Shown in pieces: positions 11,820 to 19,847 of a stretch of 44,396 nt of DNA. The notes beneath the pieces were generated by a model. That model saw nothing but the letters and a program-made list of their open reading frames with translations. It did no database searches and was not told the origin of the DNA. The DNA comes from Hyphomonadaceae bacterium (GTDB lineage Bacteria; Pseudomonadota; Alphaproteobacteria; Caulobacterales; Hyphomonadaceae): the NCBI GenBank assembly GCA_947474455.1, contig CANJIL010000023.1, positions 1 to 44,396 on the forward strand, read 5' to 3'. A program made the position numbers and the translations under genes. How positions within the stretch are numbered: position 1 is the first letter of the stretch; each line of letters opens with the position of its first letter.

Positions 11820-12191
11820 CTACTCCGCCCTCTGTTCGGGGTCGGGCTGGACGATGGGCGCGAGGTCGAGATCGACCGGCTCGAACTCGGTGAACATGTC
11901 GGCGGATTCAATGAGCACGTTGAGCGGAGTGTAGTCGCGGCAGGCGGCGAAGCGGCCCCACATGGCCTGCACGCGCGGACTGTTGTACCCTTCGTCGACG
12001 GCGCAGGGCGAGGCCCATTCGAACACTTCGATGATGGCGCCGTCCTCCGCACGCATCACAACGGCTGGGCGATCCGTGGCGAGGCCTTCGGAGCGCAACA
12101 GGTGCAGGTGGTCGCGCGGTTTGGCGAGAGGACGGTCTCCTTCCCGGGCTTCGGGTGGTAGGCGACAGTGACGAGGCGGGGGGATGGTCAT
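11820..12191 (-). pseudogene. Dimeric alpha-beta-barrel-type small protein, probable double frameshift
   Basis: The 123-codon frame carries a good C-terminal domain (residues about 31-123: RSEGLATDRPAVVMR, GAIIEVFEW, AMWGRFAACRDYTPL), like a family of about 110-residue uncharacterised proteins of antibiotic-biosynthesis-monooxygenase type. The first 30 codons of this frame look wrong (MTIPPPRHCRLPPEAREG). The expected N-terminal strand, RLVTVAYHPKPGKETVL, is instead readable in the +1 frame at about 12130-12180, between a run of six G and a second shift near 12125. The two shifts restore the frame, so a protein with a garbled N-terminus might still be made. Sequencing error or a decaying gene are both possible. 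Confidence 0.5.
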
Positions 12192-12259
12192 GGATGGCTC
12201 CTGTTCTAGGAGATGGAGTGAAAACGCGGCTTCTCATCTGCCGGTGAGCCGATCGACGG

Positions 12260-12739
12260 TCAGACCCCGTCGGGTGTTTCGGATAGCAACGGACGGAGCC
12301 ATTCCGCCTGTTGCGGGTCGAGGTAGGGGAGCATGACGCGGGTGGTGTAGTGGCCCAGCAGGGCGTTGCCGCGCATGAAGGCCCAGTCGACGATCTGGCC
12401 TGGCTGGAATTCGACGATGGCGCCTTCGCGCAACGCGCCAAGGTATTTCGGATTCACGACCAGCTCGCCGATAATCTTGTCGGGCGCACGCGCGATGTTT
12501 TCGAGCCAGGCCTGCTCGGCGCCGGGCTGGCCGTCGCGGCGTGGGATCGCGGCCTTGAGGGAGAAATCATACTCGTCGGCTTCCGGCATATCGAAATGCT
12601 GCCAGAAGAAGGAAAGTTTCGCGCGTGCACGGTCGGCGGCGGCGGCGAGGTCTTTCTGATATTGCGCGTCGAGGTTGGCGGGCTCGCCCGAGCAGGCGGC
12701 GAGGGTAAGACAGCAAAGAAGAAGCAGTGCACGGATCAC
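12260..12739 (-). CDS. DUF2314-type lipoprotein
   Basis: Probable envelope lipoprotein of unknown role. A GTG start at 12739 gives a 159-residue protein beginning IRALLLLCCLTLAAC, with lipobox LAAC and the lipidated cysteine at residue 16. The mature part matches the DUF2314 pattern: a helical start with SFFWQHFDMP, then IIGELVVNPKYLGALREG and IVDWAFMRGNALLGHYTTRVML. An in-frame ATG at 12844 would erase the signal peptide and overlap the upstream gene. The start lies four bases after the stop of the glutaminyl cyclotransferase gene, so the two are co-transcribed. Confidence 0.75.
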   Translation of the reverse strand: MIRALLLLCCLTLAACSGEPANLDAQYQKDLAAAADRARAKLSFFWQHFDMPEADEYDFSLKAAIPRRDGQPGAEQAWLENIARAPDKIIGELVVNPKYLGALREGAIVEFQPGQIVDWAFMRGNALLGHYTTRVMLPYLDPQQAEWLRPLLSETPDGV

Positions 12740-12743
12740 AGCA

Positions 12744-13553
12744 TCAGTTGGGCTTCGCAGGCGGAGCCGGATCCTTGAGTTTGATCTCGAAAATTTTGGG
12801 CCAGTATTTGCCTGTGACGAAGATACGTTCACCGGCGCCGTCATAGGCGATGCCGTTCAGGACATCGACGCCGCGCCGATCTTGCGGGCTCAGGAGGTTG
12901 GCGAGATAGACGACGCTGGCGACATTGCCCGTGGCGGGATCGATGCGGAGGATGCGATCCGACTGGAAGACATTTGCCCAGATCTCGCCCTTGATGAATT
13001 CGAGTTCGTTGATCTGGTCGACCGGGCGGCCGTTCATATTCACGTCGATAGCGCCGTTTTCCTGAAGCGTGGCGGGATCGAAGGTGCGGATGCGGCTGGT
13101 GCCATCGCTCATGAAGACGCGGGCGCCGTCCGTCGTGAGGCCCCAGCCCTCGCCGGTGTAGGTGAACTCGCCCTTGGGCGCGAGCGTGGCGCGGTCGAGT
13201 ACGAAGCCCTTCTGGCTCTTCCAGGTGACCGAGATGATCTTGTCGGGCAGGACGACCATGCCTTCGCCGAAATACTGGCTATCGATATTGTGCTGCGCCT
13301 GCACGGCGCCGGTCGCGAGGTCGAACTTGCGGACCCAGGACGTGCCTTCCATGCCGGTGCTTTCATACATCGCGCCGTCGGCGAATTGCAGGCCTTCGGT
13401 GAAGGCGGCCTTGTCGTGGGGATAGGTGGCGACGACCTGATAGCTATAGACCGGCACGGCGGGCGCGGCTGACGCCGTCGGCGCCAGGGCCGGGGCCGGC
13501 GCGGGTGAGCACGAGGCGAACGCGAGGAAAATGCCGGCCAGCAGGGTTCTCAT
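12744..13553 (-). CDS. Glutaminyl-peptide cyclotransferase (beta-propeller type)
   Basis: Exported enzyme of the plant/bacterial glutamine cyclotransferase family, which cyclises N-terminal glutamine of peptides to pyroglutamate. The 269-residue protein starts at ATG 13553 with a lipoprotein-like signal (LLAGIFLAFASCSPAP). Propeller blades follow with FTEGLQFADGAMYESTG, FGEGMVVL, GWGLTTDG, INELEFIKGEIWANVF and DVLNGIAYD, the family's typical Gly- and Asp-rich turns. The frame stays open upstream to 13895, but that part is Arg-rich with no family match and is left out. It precedes the DUF2314 lipoprotein by four bases. Confidence 0.85.
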   Translation of the reverse strand: MRTLLAGIFLAFASCSPAPAPALAPTASAAPAVPVYSYQVVATYPHDKAAFTEGLQFADGAMYESTGMEGTSWVRKFDLATGAVQAQHNIDSQYFGEGMVVLPDKIISVTWKSQKGFVLDRATLAPKGEFTYTGEGWGLTTDGARVFMSDGTSRIRTFDPATLQENGAIDVNMNGRPVDQINELEFIKGEIWANVFQSDRILRIDPATGNVASVVYLANLLSPQDRRGVDVLNGIAYDGAGERIFVTGKYWPKIFEIKLKDPAPPAKPN

Positions 13554-13646
13554 GCAGCTTTCTCTAGCGTGTCCGGCGTCAGTTCGCCAACTGGCGGATT
13601 GCAACGCCGGGATGCATCCTGGGGCTCCGGCGCGCGTTCCTGTGGG

Positions 13647-13808
13647 ATGAGCACCCTGCCCCCCCCAGAAGAACCCGATGCTTCCCGGCCGAAACTGGGC
13701 CCGGAGCCCGACCGCAAGGACCCACCCAGCAAGCCGCCCGCGGAAATACCTCCGGGGCCCGTGGCCGATCGGCCGGTATCGCCCGGAATGCCGCCTGTCG
13801 CGGCCTGA
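13647..13808 (+). CDS. Possible short proline-rich protein
   Basis: A 53-codon frame beginning MSTLPPPEEPD is dominated by Pro, Glu, Asp and Lys, with repeated PP and IPPGP-type motifs. Small proline-rich proteins of this style occur in alphaproteobacteria, but the composition could also arise from GC-rich noncoding DNA. The ribosome site is weak (GTGGG immediately before ATG). It diverges from the cyclotransferase gene. Function unknown. Confidence 0.3.
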   Translation: MSTLPPPEEPDASRPKLGPEPDRKDPPSKPPAEIPPGPVADRPVSPGMPPVAA

Positions 13809-13812
13809 CAGC

Positions 13813-14223
13813 TCACGGCCCAAACAAGGTGTCGTGCGTAGTGGCTTTTGCTGCAGCAGATGGCGGCGCCGGCTTCTTTTTCGTTGAGGCGACAATGTCG
13901 AGCACGATGCGGCCGAGTAGGGCCGTGGCGAGCGGCGCGAAAGCCAGCAGCAGCGTCGCCTGGCCGAGCTGCGGCGCGAAGCCCAGACCGAGCAGCATCA
14001 GCGACGCCATCACATAGAAACCCAGGATGATGACCGTAACGGGCCGGCCGACGAATCGCTTCCAACCCATCGCGACGCCGAGGGCGAACATCCAGTAGAA
14101 GCAGACGCCGAGCCAACCCGTCCAGGCAATATCATGCTGGCCCAATGTCGCGATAATCGCGATGTCGGCGGCGATGCACGCAACGCCCATCAGATGGAAC
14201 AGGATGAACCAGCCGAGTTTCAT
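13813..14223 (-). CDS. Small membrane protein, about four helices
   Basis: Not recognised. The 136 residues contain four hydrophobic segments (about 1-27, 33-53, 60-83, 88-112) and a charged, Ala/Pro-rich cytosolic tail (TKKKPAPPSAAAKATT). ATG 14223 overlaps the stop of the DUF2809 remnant upstream (ATGA), so the two were built as one operon. If that upstream gene lost its promoter, this gene may be poorly expressed. Confidence 0.65.
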   Translation of the reverse strand: MKLGWFILFHLMGVACIAADIAIIATLGQHDIAWTGWLGVCFYWMFALGVAMGWKRFVGRPVTVIILGFYVMASLMLLGLGFAPQLGQATLLLAFAPLATALLGRIVLDIVASTKKKPAPPSAAAKATTHDTLFGP

Positions 14224-14432
14224 GCTCCCCTTTCTGACGCCGCCCGTTCAACAAGAACAATAACGATGGCGCCAGTGGCGTAGGCAAGAAGATCAAAAAC
14301 GTCAAACCATCCGCCGAGAACGGTTCTGGCCAGTTTATTGTCGCCAAGTCCCAGCAGACCGAGGAGATTCGCCGCCTGCGAGATTTCGATCACGAACGCA
14401 ATGGCGAGGGCGAGGGTGCTCGGCGTCATCAT
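14220..14432 (-). pseudogene. DUF2809-type membrane protein, N-terminal half missing
   Basis: The 70 residues (LALAIAFVIEISQ, LGLLGLGDNKLARTVLGG, FDVFDLLAYATGAIVIVL) match the C-terminal half of DUF2809 membrane proteins, which are normally about 120-135 residues. The first two helices are absent. The upstream sequence instead belongs to a plus-strand membrane gene that also seems to lack its start, so both appear cut at about 14430-14440. The remnant is still coupled to the next gene through ATGA. Promoter loss is inferred. Confidence 0.6.
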
Positions 14433-15084
14433 GGGTTTCGGCCCGGCGGTGGCTGCCCGATTCTCGGATCATGAAGACTATCCAGCATCGGTCGTGCTGC
14501 AGATCCACGCCATCATCTTTCCGGGCTGGCTCGTGCTTTTCACACTGCAGGTCCTGCCGGTCGGCTTGCGCAGGCCGGCGCTGCACCGCGCGCTTGGCCT
14601 CGCCGGCTTTGCGTTCATTCCCGCGATGGCGATCGCAGCCGTCTGGTCGGAAATCCTCAGCCAGCGCTTCTATTCGGTGGACGATCCGAGAAACCAGAGT
14701 TTCTTCATCGTACCACTGACCTACATGGTGGTGTTCCCCTTGCTCGCGGGCGCGGCGCTCTGGTTCCGCAAGTCTCCCGCTACACACAAGCGCCTGATGC
14801 CGCTGGCCAATGCATTTATCGTCGGCGCAGCCTATGCGCGCTGGTGGGGTGAGGCGATCATCGCGACCGTTGGCGACGACCACATCGGAATGCTGCTGAA
14901 CAGGTATGCGGGCTTTTATCTGCTCACCGCGGCGGCCCTCGCCTACGATGTCATCACGCGCGGTCGCATTCACCGATCCTACTTGATCGCCGCCCCGCTG
15001 ATCCTGGCTGGCCAGATCGTCGTCACGATTCTCTATCACGCCGAGGCGTGGCGCCCCGTCGCTCGCTGGATCGCAGGCATCTGA
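14401..15084 (+). CDS. Multi-helix membrane protein, N-terminus uncertain
   Basis: Member of a group of uncharacterised alphaproteobacterial inner-membrane proteins of six to seven helices. Landmarks are LQIHAIIFPGWLVLFTLQ, RPALHRALGLAGFAFIPAMA, FFIVPLTYMVVFPLLAGAAL and a C-terminal HAEAWRPVARWIAG. The usual first hydrophobic helix before GFGPAVAARF is largely missing. In-frame ATGs at 14338, 14401 and 14431 all lie in or next to antisense DUF2809 coding DNA, none with a good ribosome site. It may therefore be a 5'-truncated gene. It converges on glyQ, whose stop lies 7 bases beyond. Confidence 0.55.
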   Translation: MARARVLGVIMGFGPAVAARFSDHEDYPASVVLQIHAIIFPGWLVLFTLQVLPVGLRRPALHRALGLAGFAFIPAMAIAAVWSEILSQRFYSVDDPRNQSFFIVPLTYMVVFPLLAGAALWFRKSPATHKRLMPLANAFIVGAAYARWWGEAIIATVGDDHIGMLLNRYAGFYLLTAAALAYDVITRGRIHRSYLIAAPLILAGQIVVTILYHAEAWRPVARWIAGI

Positions 15085-15091
15085 GCCACAG

Positions 15092-16003
15092 TTATGCCTG
15101 CTGCGACTTCTGCCACGCTTCGGCACTGCCCTTCGCGAGGTCGCGGACGCGTCCGATGAAGCTCTGGCGTTCGGTGGGGGAGATGACGCCGCGGGCGTCG
15201 AGCAGGTTGAAGATGTGGCTGGCTTTCAGGGCCTGTTCGTAGGCGGGAAGCGGAAGCGGTTTTTCCAGAGACAGGAGTTTCTTGCAGACCTTCTCGCAGT
15301 CGCTGAACCAGCGCTGCAGGACTTCGGTGTCGGCGTGTTCGAAGTTGTAGGCTGACTGCTGCTTCTCGTTCTCGAGGAAGACGTCCCCATAGGTGAGCGG
15401 GTATTGGCTCTGCGGGTCGTTGAACGGCAGGTCGTAGACACGATCGAGGCCGAACACGTACATGGCGAGGCGCTCAAGGCCATAGGTGAGTTCGCCTGAG
15501 ACGGGGCGCACGTCCAGGCCGCCGACCTGCTGGAAATAGGTGAACTGCGAGACTTCCATGCCGTCGCACCAGACTTCCCAGCCGAGGCCCCAGGCGCCTA
15601 CGGTGGGGTTCTCCCAGTCGTCCTCGACGAAGCGGATGTCGTGGACGGTGGGATCGATGCCGATCTGGTAGAGGCTTTCGAGATAGAGGTCCTGAATGTC
15701 GGGCGGGTTCGGCTTCAGGATGACCTGGTACTGGTAATAGTGCTGCAGCCGGTTCGGGTTTTCGCCATAGCGGCCATCCTTCGGCCGGCGCGAGGGCTGC
15801 GGATAGGCGGCGTACCAAGGCTTGGGCCCGAGCGCGCGCAGCGTGGTGGCGGGGTGGAGCGTGCCGGCGCCGACTTCCATGTCGTAAGGCTGAAGGATCG
15901 CGCAGCCCTTGGAGGACCAGTAGTCCGAGAGTTTCAGGATGATGTCCTGAAAGCTCTTCGGCTTGATGATCTGACGCTTGGGGACGGCGGGCGTGGCGGG
16001 CAT
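15092..16003 (-). CDS. glyQ: Glycine--tRNA ligase, alpha subunit
   Basis: Catalytic alpha chain of the alpha2beta2 glycyl-tRNA synthetase, which activates glycine with ATP and charges tRNA-Gly with GlyS. The 303 residues match the family length. Signatures are [33 protein letters not shown] (motif region, residues 17-49), [42 protein letters not shown] and [15 protein letters not shown] 16003 gives the normal N-terminus. Its promoter must lie within 16004-16164, which holds a short inverted repeat ACTTCC-AATCC-GGAAGT at 16031-16047. Confidence 0.97.
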   Translation of the reverse strand: MPATPAVPKRQIIKPKSFQDIILKLSDYWSSKGCAILQPYDMEVGAGTLHPATTLRALGPKPWYAAYPQPSRRPKDGRYGENPNRLQHYYQYQVILKPNPPDIQDLYLESLYQIGIDPTVHDIRFVEDDWENPTVGAWGLGWEVWCDGMEVSQFTYFQQVGGLDVRPVSGELTYGLERLAMYVFGLDRVYDLPFNDPQSQYPLTYGDVFLENEKQQSAYNFEHADTEVLQRWFSDCEKVCKKLLSLEKPLPLPAYEQALKASHIFNLLDARGVISPTERQSFIGRVRDLAKGSAEAWQKSQQA

Positions 16004-16164
16004 GTGGACCTCTGATTTGCGCGATCCATAACTTCCAATCCGGAAGTGAGCCAGCGTGATTGAGACGCCGTGGCCACCCCTAAAAACCCATTGCCCCCGA
16101 ACAACGGTCGGCTAATGGGTCTGCAGCATTTATGCTATTGGCACACATAAAAGGCGCCATTCCC

Positions 16165-17225
16165 ATGCTCGCAGCTTTCAAACCCCGTAATGTTCAGACT
16201 GTTGCCGCGCCGGCCCTGCAGGCGCCGCCATCGCATAATCTGGCGGGATGATGAACGCGGTTGATCGCGTGATGGCGGTCATCGAGTTCAACCCCGATGG
16301 CACGATAGTCTCGGCCAACGCCAATTTCTCTTCCGCCACGGGCTATTGCCTGGACGAAATCCAGAGCAGGCATCACCGGATGTTTGCCGACCCGTCGTAT
16401 GCCGCGAGCGACGAGTATCGGCGTTCTGGGAGCTGCTGAACGGCGGCGAGTATGTCAGCGGCGAGTTCGAGCGCGTCGCCCGGGGGGCAGCCGCCAGATC
16501 TGGCGGCGGGCCAGCTACAACCCCGATCATGGATGCTTCAGGAAAGGCGACGCGCGTCGTGAAATTCGCGGCCGATATTACCGGCAGAAGAACCGCGATG
16601 GATGCGATGGGCCATCTCGAGGCCATCAACCACGGCTAGGCCGTGATCAAGTTCAACCTTGATGGCGCCAACATCACGGCGAACCCGACCTTCTGTAAAG
16701 CGATTGGCTATGCCTTGTCCGACATCAAGGGGCGGCATCACCGCATGTTCGCGGAGCTGGCCTATGGCTCCAGCGGGCAACACCAGCACTTGTGGGAAAA
16801 CCTGCACCGCTGCGAATTCCAGGCCGCGGAATACAAACGTGTCGGCTCCGGCGAGCGCAGGCGAAGCGAGACGCGGTTTCGCAGTCGTGAGGGCGGAAGT
16901 TAAGCAGCTTGTGGCCCCACGTTTCGGTCGCGACGAAAACCATCTCCAGCGAGATCCATGGCGTGCAATCGGTTTCGGCGGATTGGTTTCGTCGCTGAAA
17001 ACGATCCAGACGTCGGTGACGATGATCTCGTCTAGCATCTCCCAGGCGGCCACGGCTGTTCAGCAGCAATCGTCGGCGACGTTAGAAATTTCGGCGAGGA
17101 TGGAGATGGCATGAGGCTCGATCAACGCGATCGACAAGGGCATCGGCGCAAAGGCGAACGTCATGCCGTCAGCCTCCAACTCCACGGAGCCGGTACTCGG
17201 AAATATACTGGTGCTGGTCAGGTAG
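16165..17225 (+). pseudogene. PAS-PAS methyl-accepting chemotaxis receptor, degraded
   Basis: Remnant of a soluble chemoreceptor with two PAS domains followed by a signalling domain. ATG 16165 opens a linker that shifts frame near 16243 into PAS1 (VMAVIEFNPDGTIVSAN, HHRMFADPSYAAS). Further shifts near 16420, 16485 and 16525 link FWELLNGGEYVSGEF, RQIWRRASYNP and DASGKATRVVKFAADITG. PAS2 begins after an in-frame TAG (16637-16639) where relatives have a glutamine. After EYKRV the sequence jumps, through an apparent large deletion, to the signalling piece GFAVVRAEVKQL, TKTISSEIHGVQSVSAD and SSSISQAATAVQQQSSATLE, with shifts near 16915 and 16985 and a TGA at 17112-17114. It is certainly nonfunctional as a full receptor. 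Confidence 0.88.
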
Positions 17226-17239
17226 GCGCACGGAGCCGC

Positions 17240-17329
17240 CTAGCGGCGGCGGCCATCCGGGCGCACCGCGAGCACAGCCAGAATGCCGAAGGCGACGATC
17301 AGCGAAATGCCCCGAACAAAAACCCGCAT
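17240..17329 (-). CDS. Possible 29-residue single-helix membrane peptide
   Basis: The frame MRVFVRGISLIVAFGILAVL followed by AVRPDGRRR encodes one hydrophobic helix flanked by arginines, a common form of small membrane protein. A GAGG lies about eight bases before ATG 17329. It sits downstream of another small membrane gene on the same strand. Too short for a confident call; no family recognised. Confidence 0.35.
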   Translation of the reverse strand: MRVFVRGISLIVAFGILAVLAVRPDGRRR

Positions 17330-17492
17330 GCCGTGAACCTCAGGTCCCTCGCGTTGCTAGCCACTTAAGCGCGCGGGGGCTCCGCCGCAGGACCGGCCGT
17401 CACTACGTCGCAGGACGGCGCGGCCATTTGGCGAGACTCGCCGCCGAATGAGTCAGCGATTTGGCAAAGTCTGGGCGAGCGCGGAGCCGGGC

Positions 17493-17684
17493 TCAGGTGT
17501 CGCGCGGTTCGTCGCGCGGTGTGTTCCGGCGAGCACGGTGATCGTCGAGCCTGCGAACCACGACTTCGTGGGAAGTCTCCTCGCCTTCAGGCGGCGGCGG
17601 GCGCCCATAGCGGGCACGGATCGCTGGCGTAATCAGAACCACGATGAGGATGGCCAACAGCAAGACCAGGATAATGCCGCCCAT
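17493..17684 (-). CDS. Small single-helix membrane protein
   Basis: The 63-residue product begins with one strong hydrophobic helix (GGIILVLLLAILIVVLITPA), then a basic, proline-rich cytosolic tail (YGRPPPPEGEE, ending in Arg- and Asp-rich sequence). ATG 17684 has GGAG about eight bases upstream and lies six bases after the stop of the TrmN6-like gene, so it is the third gene of that operon. Function unknown. Confidence 0.6.
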   Translation of the reverse strand: MGGIILVLLLAILIVVLITPAIRARYGRPPPPEGEETSHEVVVRRLDDHRARRNTPRDEPRDT

Positions 17685-17690
17685 GGCGGT

Positions 17691-18431
17691 TTATCTCCAT
17701 TCCAGCGCGCCGCCCTGGAAGCAGGCGGCTGCCCGAGCCGAAAACGAACCGCCGGCAACATCGTGCAGCGCTATCCCATCATATAGGGTGACCGGGCCAC
17801 GGCGCAGCCCCTTGCGTGCGCGCACGAGAATGCGGCCGGCTGGCGCGCCGGGTAGCGGACGGATAGGCAACACCTCGATTTCGCCGGTGCGGGGATTGAG
17901 CAGCTCCAGCAGATCGGCCAACGCGGCGGCGCGGTGAATCAGTGTGATCCGGCCTCCAGGCTTCGTGACGTGATAGAGAAACAGGATCCAGGCCTTGAGC
18001 GGCGTTTCGGCAAGGTAGGCGTTTTCCTTGCCTGGCGCGGGCGCGCGGACGGCTGCCGGATCGAAGAAGGGAGGATTGGAGAAGGACTGGTCGTAGACGT
18101 TGTCCAGCGCCGACGGGCGATCGGCGACGTCGTGCGCGCGAATATCGACACGCGAGGAAAAAGCGTTGGTCGCGATGCCTTGCCCGGCCAGTGCGCTGAC
18201 AGAGGCGTCCCGCTCGAAACCGGTGAAGTGGCAACCATCCAGCCTGTGGGCGGCGCAGAGCAGAGCCGCGCCGGCGCCGCTGCCGGCCTCTGCCAGCGAT
18301 TCACCATGCTGGGCGGACAGCGAGGCAGCCAGAAGCACGGCATCCATTCCCGCCCTGTAGCCCTTGGCCGGCTGGACCACCGTGACGGCGCCGCCGAGAA
18401 AACGATCATAGGTGACGAGGCCTTCCTTCAC
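17691..18431 (-). CDS. TrmN6/YfiC-type tRNA1(Val) adenine-N6 methyltransferase family
   Basis: SAM-dependent methyltransferase related to the enzyme that methylates A37 of tRNA1(Val). The 246 residues show an early FLGGAVTVVQPAKGYRAGMD motif typical of the family, a SAM-binding loop EAGSGAGAALL near residues 49-58, an acidic FERD at the end of strand 2, and the catalytic NPPFF at 119-123. Exact tRNA target is inferred. ATG 18431 overlaps the stop of the DUF2007 gene as ATGA. Confidence 0.82.
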   Translation of the reverse strand: MKEGLVTYDRFLGGAVTVVQPAKGYRAGMDAVLLAASLSAQHGESLAEAGSGAGAALLCAAHRLDGCHFTGFERDASVSALAGQGIATNAFSSRVDIRAHDVADRPSALDNVYDQSFSNPPFFDPAAVRAPAPGKENAYLAETPLKAWILFLYHVTKPGGRITLIHRAAALADLLELLNPRTGEIEVLPIRPLPGAPAGRILVRARKGLRRGPVTLYDGIALHDVAGGSFSARAAACFQGGALEWR

Positions 18432-18691
18432 GCGGGTCCACCATCGTCGGCGTCGGGGGCTTCATCTGCGCCGGACGAGCGGACAGGCGGTGCATCGAGC
18501 TGCGTCAGCACCTCTTTCGCAGTGGCGGCAAATTCGTCAGGCACGAGAATACGGCGCTCAACTGCGAGAATGCTGCCCTCGGCGGCGGCCATGAAGCGGT
18601 CGGCCACGAATGGATAGCAGCCCGCCTGCTTTAAAAGGACCATGGCGTAGTCGAGTCTGATCGGGTCATTGGTGCGCAGAATCTCTATCAT
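18428..18691 (-). CDS. DUF2007-type putative signal-transducing protein
   Basis: Small cytosolic protein of 87 residues. The family core is visible: IEILRTNDPIRLDYAMVLLK, then GCYPFVADRFMAAAEGSI and RRILVPDEFAATAKEVL, followed by an acidic tail. The family resembles PII-like regulators by fold, but no function is established here. ATG 18691 is used because residues before it in the longer frame are not family-like. It heads the operon with the methyltransferase and small membrane protein and diverges from the polyprenyl synthase across about 125 bases. Confidence 0.8.
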   Translation of the reverse strand: MIEILRTNDPIRLDYAMVLLKQAGCYPFVADRFMAAAEGSILAVERRILVPDEFAATAKEVLTQLDAPPVRSSGADEAPDADDGGPA

Positions 18692-18815
18692 TTTCGCGAC
18701 AACTTGCCACGCCGGTGGCGGGCCCCCCGAATTCCTATTTCTTGACCATCTTCTCACGTGACGAATATCGTATACTAGCTGCGCCCCGTGAAGCGGGTTG
18801 GAAAGCGCAAAAGGG
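18692..18815. promoter_or_regulatory. Divergent promoter region, DUF2007 and polyprenyl synthase
   Basis: The only space available for both promoters. A TATACT at 18771-18776, preceded by TCG, is a good -10 candidate for the plus strand, though no convincing -35 lies at the right distance. A CACGTG palindrome lies at 18755-18760. Confidence 0.3.
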
Positions 18816-19844
18816 ATGGAATTGGCTGTTCACGCCGAAATCCAGACGCACGCGTCGCTGCCTGCAACGCCGATGGACCGCCTTGTGGCGCTGCTGCGCC
18901 CTGAGCTGGCCGACGTAGAAAGGCTGCTTGCGGAGCGTGCGGCGAGCCCGGTCGCCACAATTCCCGATCTTTCGGGCTATCTGATCGCTGCTGGCGGCAA
19001 GCGCCTGCGCCCCGTCCTGACGCTGGCTTCGGCGCGCGCAGTTGGCGGCCGTGGCGGCGAGGCAGTGTGCAAGCTGGCTGCGGCGGTGGAGTTCATCCAC
19101 ACGGCGACGTTGCTGCATGATGACGTGGTCGACGATAGCGACCTGCGGCGCGGCAAGGCGGCGGCAAAGAATGTCTGGGGCGCCTCGGCTTCGATTCTCG
19201 TCGGCGACTTCCTGTTCGCGCGATCCTTCACACTGATGACCGAGACGCGCGACCTGCGCATCCTCGACATTCTCTCACGCGCCGCGTGCGTGATTGCCGA
19301 AGGCGAAGTCCGGCAGCTCGCGGCGCTTGGCAAGGTGGACCTGTCGTTCAACGAATACATGGCGATCGTCGAGGCCAAGACGGCGGCGCTGTTCGAGGCG
19401 GCGGCACGCGCCGGCGCCTATACGGCGACGAACGACGATGCGGTTGCGGATGCGATGGGCGAATATGGCCGCCGGCTTGGCCGCGCCTTCCAGATCGTTG
19501 ACGACCTCCTAGACTATGGCGGGCTGACGTCGGTGATCGGAAAGGCAGTCGGCGACGATTTCCGGGAAGGCAAGCTCACCCTGCCCGTCCTCTATGCCCG
19601 CGAAGCCGCCGATGCGCGTGACCGCAAGTTTTGGGGCCGTGTGATGGGCGATCGCGAGCAGGTCGAGTCAGATCTCGCCCATGCCATTCATCTTATCCGC
19701 TCGTCGGGCGCCGCTGATCGTACGCTGGAGACAGCGCGCGTTGAAGCGGCCGCAGCGCAAGCCGCGCTCGCTCGCGCCGCCCGTGGCGCCTTCCATGATG
19801 AGATGGCCGAGCTGGCCGATCACTGCGTAAATCGGGCGTTCTAG
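18816..19844 (+). CDS. Polyprenyl diphosphate synthase (IspB-like)
   Basis: Trans-prenyltransferase that extends farnesyl or geranylgeranyl diphosphate with isopentenyl diphosphate to make the ubiquinone side chain; chain length cannot be read from the sequence. The 342-residue protein has GGKRLRP (60-66), the first Asp-rich motif LLHDDVVDDSDLRRG (DDxxD at 102-106), and the second FQIVDDLLDY followed by GDDFREGKLTLPVLY. An in-frame TTG at 18798 is possible; ATG 18816 has GGAAAG about 12 bases before it. It fits functionally with ispE and coq7 in the same window. Confidence 0.92.
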   Translation: MELAVHAEIQTHASLPATPMDRLVALLRPELADVERLLAERAASPVATIPDLSGYLIAAGGKRLRPVLTLASARAVGGRGGEAVCKLAAAVEFIHTATLLHDDVVDDSDLRRGKAAAKNVWGASASILVGDFLFARSFTLMTETRDLRILDILSRAACVIAEGEVRQLAALGKVDLSFNEYMAIVEAKTAALFEAAARAGAYTATNDDAVADAMGEYGRRLGRAFQIVDDLLDYGGLTSVIGKAVGDDFREGKLTLPVLYAREAADARDRKFWGRVMGDREQVESDLAHAIHLIRSSGAADRTLETARVEAAAAQAALARAARGAFHDEMAELADHCVNRAF

Positions 19845-19847
19845 CCG

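Noticed and set aside
13554-13895. N-terminal extension of the glutaminyl cyclotransferase frame
   Set aside because: Arg- and Gly-rich, not family-like, and it would bury the signal peptide that starts at ATG 13553.
16138-16155. TTGGCAC sequence as a sigma-54 promoter before the chemoreceptor pseudogene
   Set aside because: The -24 GG is present but no GC occurs at the required -12 spacing.
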